The notes under the pieces were generated by a model. It worked only from the letters and a program-made list of their open reading frames with translations. It was not told the DNA's origin and made no database searches. From NCBI GenBank assembly GCA_029782025.1, contig JAKOVR010000205.1:1-32439 (forward strand): 32,439 nucleotides of DNA. The letters are read 5' to 3'. The stretch comes from Actinomycetes bacterium (GTDB lineage Bacteria > Actinomycetota > Acidimicrobiia > Acidimicrobiales > Acidimicrobilacustridaceae). Of this stretch, positions 21,642 through 28,111 are shown in pieces; position 1 is the stretch's first letter; every line of letters begins with the position of its first letter. The translations under genes and the position numbers were made by a program.

Positions 21642-21689
21642 CCCGTGGGTGCGAAATGTTCGCGTTCGCGAACAATTCGCACCCACGGG
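21642..21689. terminator. Long near-perfect hairpin after rnhB (terminator or palindromic repeat element)
   Basis: Left arm 21642-21664 and right arm 21667-21689 pair over 23 positions with a single A-A mismatch (21656/21675) and a 2-nt TT centre. In RNA the pairing can extend two more pairs outward. It starts 3 nt after the rnhB stop and has no U-tract. A bidirectional terminator is one reading. A dispersed palindromic element is another, because the stem is longer and tighter than a terminator needs. Confidence 0.6.
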
Positions 21690-21997
21690 GACGATGCGTG
21701 ATCTCGCGGCACCACGCGCGGCGATGCGCACCACCTACGCGGCCCTGCCAACGGCGCCCGGGTGAGGTGGCATCATTGCGCCGGTGGGAGGCGAGTCCGT
21801 TCGGAAGACGTGGCGACCGCGGGGCGCCTCGGTCGGCGGCCTCGTCGCGGTGTCGTTCCTCATCCTGTGTGTCGCCGCTTCAGTGGCCCCCCGTGCAGCG
21901 AGCGGCGGGGCCACCTTGCTCGTCGCCATACTGACCCTCGAGCAACCGTTGGTGATCGACTGGTAGTCGCGGATAGGTGGCGTGTCGCGTGGCATGT
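21690..21997. other. About 300-nt low-information region between hairpin and toxin-like gene
   Basis: By eye this stretch is richer in A/T than its surroundings. The only reading frame of interest is the short plus-strand one at 21784-21966. No RNA gene or further repeat is evident. Confidence 0.4.
21784..21966 (+). CDS. Doubtful 60-aa single-TM peptide
   Basis: A GTG-started frame (MGGESVRKTWRPRGAS) with a basic N-terminus and one hydrophobic helix (VGGLVAVSFLILCVAASVAP). Third-position G/C is only moderately biased, and neither a Shine-Dalgarno nor a good -10 is clear (CATCAT 7 nt upstream is weak). It may be a small membrane peptide or chance. It is convergent with the toxin-like gene. 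Confidence 0.25.
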   Translation: MGGESVRKTWRPRGASVGGLVAVSFLILCVAASVAPRAASGGATLLVAILTLEQPLVIDW

Positions 21998-22438
21998 TCA
22001 ACGGCGCATCGCAGGTGGCTGCACCTTGACTTTGAGGTTCGCCGATCGAAGGGCCTGTTCGAGCTGCGGTGACGAGGCGCTCAGGTAGACGTTGGCCTGA
22101 AGGCAGGTCGCCGCCGCGAGGGCCTCGATGCTCAGGATGTTGAGCTGGTGGTGTTGGCGGAGCTGAGCGATGACCGGACCGAGGTCGCGGAGGCTGACGA
22201 GCCCGATGTCGGCGGGTAGCTCGAGCACGGCGGCGAGTGCGCGCTCGCGCATCTCGTCGGGAAGCTCGATGAATGGTCGTGACAGCACGCCGGTTCGCTC
22301 TTGAGCGCCCAGGACGGCCTGGCAGAGCCTGACGTACCAATAGCCCGTCGTGTACACCTCCTTCGATGCCAGGACCCTCGGCGGCTGACCTCGCAGCACA
22401 GCCCCGAGAAGTTGGTCATCGATCAGGGCGACGGTCAC
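21998..22438 (-). CDS. Putative PIN-like toxin partner of an AbrB-type antitoxin
   Basis: A 146-residue protein (MTVALIDDQLLGAVLRG) whose GTG start overlaps the antitoxin stop (GTGA). The N-terminal strand with D7-D8 and the C-terminal layout (LNILSIEALAAATCLQANVYLSA, then SPQLEQALRSANLKVKV) match the order of a PIN nuclease (VapC-like). However, the usual Asp before the AATA helix is Glu105 and the T.D motif is S-A-S-S, so catalytic residues are incomplete or shifted. The middle has TTGYWYVRLCQAVL, not a PIN hallmark. A toxin role rests mainly on context. It may be a divergent nuclease family or a non-catalytic regulator. Confidence 0.65.
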   Translation of the reverse strand: MTVALIDDQLLGAVLRGQPPRVLASKEVYTTGYWYVRLCQAVLGAQERTGVLSRPFIELPDEMRERALAAVLELPADIGLVSLRDLGPVIAQLRQHHQLNILSIEALAAATCLQANVYLSASSPQLEQALRSANLKVKVQPPAMRR

Positions 22439-22677
22439 TCGTTAGCCAGTTCGACGTCTCCGAAGCCCTGGCGTGCCAGCTCCCAGTCCTCGCCAGTCAC
22501 CGCGTCGAGCAGGTCGCGACGCAGCTTGGCCGTTCCCCCCGGGACGATGATCATCGCGTCACCAAGGTCGAGGTAGCCGACATCGCCCCCCTCGTCGAGG
22601 CCCCAGCGATGGCGGGCCGACGACGGAAGGCTCATCTGCCCACGAGCTGAAACTCGCAAGTCACCTGTTGCGCTCAT
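22435..22677 (-). CDS. AbrB/SpoVT-type antitoxin
   Basis: An 80-residue protein with an N-terminal swapped-hairpin DNA-binding domain (GDLRVSARGQMSLPSSARHRWG, with the RGQ.SLP core at residues 12-18, then LDLGDAMIIVPGG) and a C-terminal helical tail (LRRDLLDAVTGEDWELARQG) of the kind that binds a toxin. The ATG at 22677 is fixed by a TATGCT box 6 nt upstream and by the domain starting directly after it. A perfect 9-bp inverted repeat covers this promoter, so autorepression is likely. First gene of a two-gene, 4-nt-overlapping unit, the classic antitoxin-toxin order. Confidence 0.85.
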   Translation of the reverse strand: MSATGDLRVSARGQMSLPSSARHRWGLDEGGDVGYLDLGDAMIIVPGGTAKLRRDLLDAVTGEDWELARQGFGDVELANE

Positions 22678-22683
22678 GTAGAG

Positions 22684-22689
22684 AGCATA
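22684..22689 (-). promoter_or_regulatory. -10 box of the antitoxin-toxin unit
   Basis: TATGCT on the minus strand, 6 nt before the ATG at 22677; the best -10 match in the window. Partly covered by the operator repeat. Confidence 0.55.
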
Positions 22690-22716
22690 CAAGGCGTACG
22701 GTTCGACCGCCTTGTA
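22688..22716. promoter_or_regulatory. Inverted-repeat operator of the antitoxin-toxin unit
   Basis: TACAAGGCG at 22688-22696 and its exact reverse complement CGCCTTGTA at 22708-22716, separated by 11 nt, so the arm centres are 20 bp (two helical turns) apart. The repeat spans from the -10 box to the -35 region, the position expected for an antitoxin or toxin-antitoxin complex that represses its own promoter. Binding is inferred. Confidence 0.6.
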
Positions 22717-22898
22717 ACGGGTGTCCCCCATCACCGCCTCGATCACCCGTAGAACGCGCGCAGTCGGGCCGATCGACCCGGCCGGCTGGAACGGGAGCCG
22801 GGTGGGTTGCGGCCCGCCGGGCACCGTGGCCCTCGCCGGCGCCGGGTGACCGCCGCCAGTGGCCGGCCGAGCGTCGACACCGCTCCCGACACGGGTCC

Positions 22899-22904
22899 TA
22901 GGGT
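22899..22904 (+). promoter_or_regulatory. Putative -10 box of the dienelactone hydrolase gene
   Basis: TAGGGT, 6 nt before the ATG at 22911; no ribosome binding site. Confidence 0.45.
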
Positions 22905-22910
22905 GGCGCC

Positions 22911-23633
22911 ATGCCAACCGCGGATCACACCCTCGACACTCCTGACGGCCCGATGCGGTGCTACGAGGCCCGACCGGAGGGCGAAGCGCAGGGCGCGGTG
23001 ATCGTGATCCAGGAGGCGTTCGGGGTCAACGATCACATCGAGGACGTGACCCGGCGTTTCGCCGCCGCCGGCTACCACGCCGTCGCTCCGGCGCTGTTCC
23101 ACCGGACCGGCGGCGGCACGGCGCCCTACGACGACTTCAGCCAGGTCCTCCCCTTGTTCGAGGGCCTCGACGACGAGGGGTTGCTGGTCGACATCGACGC
23201 GGCCATCGGGCTCCTCCACACCGCAGGCTGGAGCGACGCGTCGATCGGCATCGTCGGGTTCTGCTTCGGGGGAAGGGCCACGTTCCTCGCCGCGCTGCGC
23301 CGCCCCCTCGGTGCCGCCGTCGGCTTCTACGGCGGTGGGATCGTCACCCAGCGCTTCCCCCAGTTCCCGGCCCTGGCGGGGGAGGCCGCCGCGCTCCAGG
23401 TCCCGTGGCTCGGCCTGTTCGGCGATCTCGACGGTTCGATCCCGGTGGACGACGTCGAGGCGCTCCGGGTGGCCCTGGCTGCCGCGCCGGTGCCGACCGA
23501 GGTGGTCCGCTACGCCGAGGCGGACCACGGCTTCCACCGCGACCAGCGTCCCAGCTACCACGCCGCATCGGCCGCCGATGCGTGGGCGCGCACCTTGGCG
23601 TGGTTCGCGACCCATCTCGCCGGGCCGGCCTAG
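22911..23633 (+). CDS. Dienelactone hydrolase family protein
   Basis: A 240-residue alpha/beta hydrolase of the DLH type, cytoplasmic. Seen: VIVIQEAFGVNDHIEDVTRRFAAAGY near the N-terminus (Glu of the DLH active site), the nucleophile Cys in GIVGFCFGGRATF, the Asp in LGLFGDLDGSIP and the His in EADHGFHRD. These are the Cys-Asp-His triad and family layout of carboxymethylenebutenolidase, which opens dienelactone in chlorocatechol breakdown. No other aromatic-degradation gene is nearby, so the real substrate is open. The stop is 10 nt from the convergent receiver-protein stop. Confidence 0.9.
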   Translation: MPTADHTLDTPDGPMRCYEARPEGEAQGAVIVIQEAFGVNDHIEDVTRRFAAAGYHAVAPALFHRTGGGTAPYDDFSQVLPLFEGLDDEGLLVDIDAAIGLLHTAGWSDASIGIVGFCFGGRATFLAALRRPLGAAVGFYGGGIVTQRFPQFPALAGEAAALQVPWLGLFGDLDGSIPVDDVEALRVALAAAPVPTEVVRYAEADHGFHRDQRPSYHAASAADAWARTLAWFATHLAGPA

Positions 23634-23643
23634 GCGGGAGCGT

Positions 23644-24387
23644 TCAGGAGGCGCCGGGGGCGGGGCGGGCGCCGGGCCCGGCCGGTGCGGCGACCACGGT
23701 GTCGGCCAGCAGGTTGAGGAGGTCGGCCGTGCCCTGGTGGTGGGCCTGGAGCAGGTCGAGCCAGGCCTGCTTCGCGAGCACGGGCACGTTGGCGCTGCGT
23801 AGGTCGACGGCGGCCTCGGCGTCGCCGGTGAAGAAGTAGACGGGCACGCCGGGCGCGCCCTTCTGGAACGCCTTCACGGTGGCCATGCCACGCGAATCGG
23901 GGAGGTTGAGGTCGACGAGCGCAGCGTCGAAGCCGAGCTTGGTGCTGGCCAACCCTTCGTGGAGGGTCTCGGCGTGGAAGATCTGCATGATGTCGTCGAG
24001 GGCGGGGGCGAGGATGGCCTTGAGCAACTTGGCGTCGGCCGGGTCGTCCTCCACCACGAGCACCTGGAGCGGGTGGTCCTTGGCCAGCCGACGCTTGGCC
24101 GACTCGAGCTCGTCGGTGCCCTGCGCCGCGGCGGCGGCCACGGCGTCGAGCGCCCGCTTGGTGATGGTCCACGAGCGGTCGCAACTGCCGCACCGGTGCA
24201 CGGTGACCGTGGTGGACTCGTTGCCGACCATCACGATGCTGAGCGCGCCGCACTGCGGGCACATGCACCGCTCGCCGAGCCGCAACGCGTAGCCCGGGGG
24301 GTACTGCGCGAGCGCGCTCTTGAGGACGGCGATCTCGTCGTCGAGCGTGGTGGCCTTGTCGCTGTTCTTGCGTTTGAAGATCGCCAT
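23644..24387 (-). CDS. Zinc-ribbon protein with C-terminal response-regulator receiver domain
   Basis: A 247-residue protein. The N-terminal part has a charged helix and a four-Cys zinc-ribbon-like motif, C41-x-C43-x2-C46 and C66-x2-C69 (RCMCPQCGALS, VHRCGSCDRSW). Then comes a helical linker. The receiver domain begins near residue 107 (LQVLVVEDDPADAKLLKAIL), with acidic pocket E113/D114/D115, phosphoacceptor D159 (ALVDLNLPD), T187 (YFFTGDA) and K206. All receiver residues are present, so it should be phosphorylatable, but no histidine kinase or classic output domain is encoded here. The ATG at 24387 has no ribosome binding site; a TAGGGT box at 24445-24440 would give a 45-nt leader. It is divergent from the desulfurase-like gene. 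Confidence 0.8.
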   Translation of the reverse strand: MAIFKRKNSDKATTLDDEIAVLKSALAQYPPGYALRLGERCMCPQCGALSIVMVGNESTTVTVHRCGSCDRSWTITKRALDAVAAAAAQGTDELESAKRRLAKDHPLQVLVVEDDPADAKLLKAILAPALDDIMQIFHAETLHEGLASTKLGFDAALVDLNLPDSRGMATVKAFQKGAPGVPVYFFTGDAEAAVDLRSANVPVLAKQAWLDLLQAHHQGTADLLNLLADTVVAAPAGPGARPAPGAS

Positions 24388-24482
24388 TGACGGAGGCGGG
24401 CCGGTCGCCGCCGCGGCAGCCGCCCGAAGGTGCAGGACCACCCTATCCCGCCGGTCCCGTCGGGGCGTGGGCACCGCCGTCG

Positions 24483-24488
24483 TAGGCT
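24483..24488 (+). promoter_or_regulatory. Putative -10 box of the class V aminotransferase gene
   Basis: TAGGCT, 6 nt before the ATG at 24495. Confidence 0.45.
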
Positions 24489-24494
24489 GGCGCC

Positions 24495-25877
24495 ATGGCG
24501 ACCCTTCCCCGGCCCTTGGTCGGCGACGGCAGCCCGGTGCCCTGCCTGGACGGCACCGAGCGGCCCTACCTCAGCTTCGACGCCGCCGCGTCCACCGGTG
24601 CCCTGCCGGCCGTGGCCGACCGGGTGCAGTCGTTCCTCCCGATGTACTCGAGCGTGCACCGGGGCGCCGGCTACAAGTCCCAGTTGGCCACCGACGCCTT
24701 CGAGGAGGCGAGGGCGTCGGCGCTGCGCTTCGCCGGGCGGACCGGGGGCGACGACGTCGCCATCGTCTGCCGCAACACCACCGAGGCCATCAACCACCTG
24801 GCCTATCGGCTGCGCCTCGATCGCGACGACGTGGTCGTCACCACGGTGGTCGAGCACCACGCCAACCTCCTGCCCTGGACCCGCCTGCCGGTGCAGCGCC
24901 GCTTCGTCGACTGCGATCTGACGGGCCGGTTCGGGGTGGACGACGTCGTCGCCGCCCTCGAGCACGGGGTGCGGCCTGCCCTCCTCGCCATCACGGGGGC
25001 CACCAACGTCACCGGCTGGCTCCCGCCCATCGACGCCATCATCGAGGCGGCCCACGAACGGGGCGTCCCGGTCGCCGTCGATGCCGCCCAGCTCGCCCCC
25101 CATCGACCCCTGCCGGCCGGGGCCGACTTCGTGTCGTGGAGCGGCCACAAGATGTACGCACCGTTCGGCGCCGGCATCCTGGTGGGTCCGCGGTCGGCCT
25201 TCGCCGACGGCGACCCGTTCCTGGCCGGGGGTGGGGCCGTCGACCTCGTCGACCTCGACGAGGTGGTGTGGACCGATCCGCCCGAGCGGGAGGAGGCCGG
25301 GTCGCCCAACGTGATCGGGGCCGTGGCCCTCGGCGCCGCGGTCGAGGAGCTCGAAGCCATCGGCTGGGACGAGCTCGTGGCCCACGACATCGAGCTGGCC
25401 GGCGCGCTGCGCCGCGGCATCGCCGCCATCGACGGGGTGGCGCTCCTCGGCCCCCCGCTGGAGGAGACCACCCTGCCCGTCGCCACCTTCGTGGTGGAGG
25501 GGATGCCGCACGCGCTGGTGGCGGCCCGCCTGAGCGCCGAGCACGGCATCGGGGTCCGCCACGGCTGCTTCTGCGCCCACCCGTACCTGATCCGTCTGCT
25601 CGGGCTCCCCCAGGCCGAGATCGAACGGTACCGGGACGACCTGCGCAACCGCGACAAGCGGCGGGTGCCCGGCGCCGTCCGCGCCAGCGGCGGGATCTTC
25701 ACCTCGCTGGCCGACGTCGACCGTCTCGTCGCCGCCGTGACGGAGATCGTGCACGGCGGGGCCGCCCCCGTGGAGTACGAGCAGGATCCGGCCACCGGCG
25801 ATTACTGGCCCGCAGGGGACACCGCGCCGTGGTCGGCCGGCGACCGGTCGCTGGGGGCGTCGTGCGCCCGGGGCTGA
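24495..25877 (+). CDS. Class V aminotransferase / cysteine desulfurase-like PLP enzyme
   Basis: A 460-residue PLP enzyme of the SufS/CsdA (group II) type. Seen: cofactor-stacking His in VVEHHANLLPW (about 119-128), D196 and Q199 in AVDAAQLAPH, Schiff-base K219 in VSWSGHKMYAPFGAG, and the mobile-loop Cys at C360 in VRHGCFCAHPY, with a second Cys at 358. These residues would allow sulfur or selenium abstraction from cysteine or selenocysteine. No Fe-S scaffold genes are adjacent, so the acceptor is unknown; a role other than Fe-S supply is possible. The C-terminus has a short extension past the domain. The SGNH lipoprotein gene starts inside its last 16 nt. Confidence 0.88.
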   Translation: MATLPRPLVGDGSPVPCLDGTERPYLSFDAAASTGALPAVADRVQSFLPMYSSVHRGAGYKSQLATDAFEEARASALRFAGRTGGDDVAIVCRNTTEAINHLAYRLRLDRDDVVVTTVVEHHANLLPWTRLPVQRRFVDCDLTGRFGVDDVVAALEHGVRPALLAITGATNVTGWLPPIDAIIEAAHERGVPVAVDAAQLAPHRPLPAGADFVSWSGHKMYAPFGAGILVGPRSAFADGDPFLAGGGAVDLVDLDEVVWTDPPEREEAGSPNVIGAVALGAAVEELEAIGWDELVAHDIELAGALRRGIAAIDGVALLGPPLEETTLPVATFVVEGMPHALVAARLSAEHGIGVRHGCFCAHPYLIRLLGLPQAEIERYRDDLRNRDKRRVPGAVRASGGIFTSLADVDRLVAAVTEIVHGGAAPVEYEQDPATGDYWPAGDTAPWSAGDRSLGASCARG

Positions 25878-26824
25878 TCGGGGCCGCCGCCGTGACGCTG
25901 GCCGTCGCCGCCGGTTGCCGGAACGACCCGGCTTCGTCCTCGGCCGTGTTGGCCAGCCCCGCAGGATCGACGGCCTCCTCGGCCCCTGCCGTCACCGGCG
26001 CCAGCGGCGGATCGTCGTCCTCGTCGTCCCCGAGGTCCCCGGCCTCGTCCACGTCCTCGTCCTCGGCGTCGATGCCGGCGTCGACCGCTCCGGTCGGGCT
26101 GCGCCCGCTCGCGGACGGTCCGATCACGGTGGTGGCCCTCGGCGACAGCCTCACCGAAGGGGCGGGCGACGACGACGCCCACGGCTATCCCGAACGCTTG
26201 GCGTCTTGGCTCGAGACCCATGGGCGGGCCGGCTCGAACGTGGTGAACCTCGGGCAGTCGGGGTGGGACTCCCAGCAGCTCATCGACGGGCAGGACGGCC
26301 AGCCGAGCCAGCTGTCCCAGGCCGTGCCGGCGATCGAGGAGGCGGTGCGGGCCGGTCGCCCGGTGGTGGCGATCGTGCTCGTGGGTAGCAACGACCTCTG
26401 GTACCTGTACGCCAACGACGCGCCGACCACGCCGGAGGAGGAGCGGGAGAACCTCGCCACCTACCGGCGCAACCTGACCACGATCGCCGACCGGCTCACC
26501 GGTGTCGGCGCCCACCTCGTGCTCGGCATCAACGACGACCAGTCCAAGCGCCCGGTGGCCCGTGACGCCAAGCTGCGGACCGAGACGTTCTCGTCCATCT
26601 CCGACGACGAGGTGGCGATGATGTCGGTCCAGGCCGGCCGCTACGCCACGGTCGTGCGCGACGTCGCCGCCGCCCACGGCGCGCCGGTCGCCGACTTCCT
26701 CGACGCGTCGTTCTTCCGCGATCCGGCCACCCTCGCCGACGACGGCAACCACCCCAACAAGGTCGGGTACGACCGCATGACCGAGGTGTGGCTGGCGGCG
26801 CTGCGGCCCCTCCTCGGCTCCTAG
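25862..26824 (+). CDS. SGNH/GDSL hydrolase lipoprotein
   Basis: A 320-residue protein with a lipoprotein signal (MRPGLIGAAAVTLAVAAGC) and a long Ser-rich linker, so the enzyme domain is held away from the outer face of the membrane. SGNH blocks: VALGDSLTEGAGDDD (Ser, about residue 95), NLGQSGW (Gly), VLVGSNDLWY (Asn) and DDGNHPNKVGYDRM (Asp/His). Typical activities are esterase, lipase or acyl-carbohydrate hydrolysis. The GTG at 25862 overlaps the aminotransferase gene, implying coupled translation, but the two products act in different compartments. The stop shares a CTAG with the convergent LtrA gene. Confidence 0.87.
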   Translation: MRPGLIGAAAVTLAVAAGCRNDPASSSAVLASPAGSTASSAPAVTGASGGSSSSSSPRSPASSTSSSSASMPASTAPVGLRPLADGPITVVALGDSLTEGAGDDDAHGYPERLASWLETHGRAGSNVVNLGQSGWDSQQLIDGQDGQPSQLSQAVPAIEEAVRAGRPVVAIVLVGSNDLWYLYANDAPTTPEEERENLATYRRNLTTIADRLTGVGAHLVLGINDDQSKRPVARDAKLRTETFSSISDDEVAMMSVQAGRYATVVRDVAAAHGAPVADFLDASFFRDPATLADDGNHPNKVGYDRMTEVWLAALRPLLGS

Positions 26825-28002
26825 CCCCCCTGGTCCGCTCCGGGCTCGGCCGCGACGGCGGGCAGCCCGTGCACCCGGCGGACGGTGGTCAGCTGCATGG
26901 CGGCGAGGACACCGGCGACGGCGGCGAGCAGGACACTGCCGGGGATGTGCGGCCCCGCCAGGCCGGCCAGGAGGACGACGGCCAGCACGGCGGCCGGGCG
27001 TTCGGGAGCCAGCCCTCGGGCGACGGCGGCGTGCAGCGCCATGAACCCGCCGATGAAGACGGCGATCGACCCGGCCAGGACCGTGCGGGCGCCCGCTTCC
27101 AGAGGCTCGGTCGGGTGCTCCATGAGGTGGCGCACGACCAGGGCGTAGAGGACCACGCCGAGCACGATCGGGAAGTGCCCGAAGGTGAACACGTCGCGCG
27201 CCCGCCGGCCGCGCTCGGCCCCCGTGGCCGCCCGCAGGACCCGTTCGCCGACGGCCGGGATGAACGCGAAGTACGTCCACCAGAACACGCAGGCCACGGC
27301 CACGGCGGCCACCAGCCCGCCACCGAGGCCGGTATCGAGGTCGCGGCCGGTGGCGGTGGCACCGGTGGTGACGAGCACCTCGCCGAGGGCGATGATGACG
27401 AAGAGGGCATGGCGCTCGGAGAAGTGCGACGGGTCGACCCGCCACTCGCTCTGGCCGTTGCTGCGGCCGGCGAGCAGGGCCGAGCCGATCGACAGGATGG
27501 TGAACAGCGCCCACGTCCCGGTGCGCAGCGGGGGGTCGAGGGCGGCGCCGACCACGAGGAGGCACGGGGCCAGCGCCGCGCCGGGGGCGTAGTTGCGAAA
27601 GGCGCGGCGGGTGGCAGGGTCGCCCCACGTGGACACCCCCTGGATCCCGAGCGTCCACAGCGCCACGGCCAGGTAGGCGAGGGCGAAGCGCATCCCGTCG
27701 GGGCCGTCGGCCACCGGCAGGCTCACGGCCATCAGGAGCGCGGCGGGGACGGCGGACAGGACCAGCGGTCGAGCCCACGACCGTTGATCGAGATCGATGG
27801 ACGTGCCGAGCCAGGCGAACTGCGACCACGACCACCACACGATCCAGGCGAGCAGGAGCCCGCGGGCCACGCCGGCCGGCGAGAGGTCACGCTCGATCGC
27901 CGCCGCCACCTGGGTGACGGCGAACACGAAGACCAGGTCGACGAACAGCTCGAGGTTGGTGGCCCGCCGCTCGCGGCCGGTGCCCGGGTCGGTTTCGGTC
28001 AC
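26821..28002 (-). CDS. Low temperature requirement A (LtrA) family membrane protein
   Basis: A 393-residue integral membrane protein with about ten to eleven helices. LtrA hallmarks: NLELFVDLVFVFAVTQVA near the N-terminus and DPSHFSERHALFVIIALGE in the middle. LtrA was first linked to growth in the cold in Listeria; the molecular role is not known. The GTG at 28002 is chosen because TAGCGT lies 8 nt before it and the family begins directly downstream. Stop codon overlaps the SGNH gene's stop on the other strand. Confidence 0.9.
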   Translation of the reverse strand: MTETDPGTGRERRATNLELFVDLVFVFAVTQVAAAIERDLSPAGVARGLLLAWIVWWSWSQFAWLGTSIDLDQRSWARPLVLSAVPAALLMAVSLPVADGPDGMRFALAYLAVALWTLGIQGVSTWGDPATRRAFRNYAPGAALAPCLLVVGAALDPPLRTGTWALFTILSIGSALLAGRSNGQSEWRVDPSHFSERHALFVIIALGEVLVTTGATATGRDLDTGLGGGLVAAVAVACVFWWTYFAFIPAVGERVLRAATGAERGRRARDVFTFGHFPIVLGVVLYALVVRHLMEHPTEPLEAGARTVLAGSIAVFIGGFMALHAAVARGLAPERPAAVLAVVLLAGLAGPHIPGSVLLAAVAGVLAAMQLTTVRRVHGLPAVAAEPGADQGG

Positions 28003-28010
28003 GGCGCCGC

Positions 28011-28016
28011 ACGCTA
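28011..28016 (-). promoter_or_regulatory. Putative -10 box of the LtrA gene
   Basis: TAGCGT with 8 nt to the GTG at 28002; it faces the TACCGT box at 28097-28102 of the divergent PcfJ-domain gene. Confidence 0.4.
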
Positions 28017-28096
28017 CCGGGTGGCCGGCCGGGTGCGACGGGGTCGGGACGCGAGGCCGGGCCGATCGCGCGCTGGCGGGCGGTCCGGCGCCTCGG

Positions 28097-28102
28097 TACC
28101 GT
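28097..28102 (+). promoter_or_regulatory. Putative -10 box of the PcfJ-domain gene
   Basis: TACCGT, 9 nt before the ATG at 28112, giving at most a very short leader. Confidence 0.4.
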
Positions 28103-28111
28103 CGGCCGGGC

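Noticed and set aside
21642..21689. LexA/SOS box in the long hairpin (GAAC and GTTC parts)
   Set aside because: The GAAC-to-GTTC order and spacing do not match the actinobacterial SOS box, and the site lies downstream of rnhB with no adjacent SOS gene.
21735..22340. Minus-strand 201-residue frame overlapping the toxin-like gene
   Set aside because: Arg/Pro-rich shadow in another frame; the 146-residue frame has the GTGA overlap and PIN-like features.
24495..25877. Selenium gene cluster linking the cysteine-desulfurase-like gene with the SelD-like gene
   Set aside because: They are about 3.6 kb apart with unrelated genes between, and the SelD-like protein lacks catalytic residues; no selA, selB or tRNA-Sec seen.
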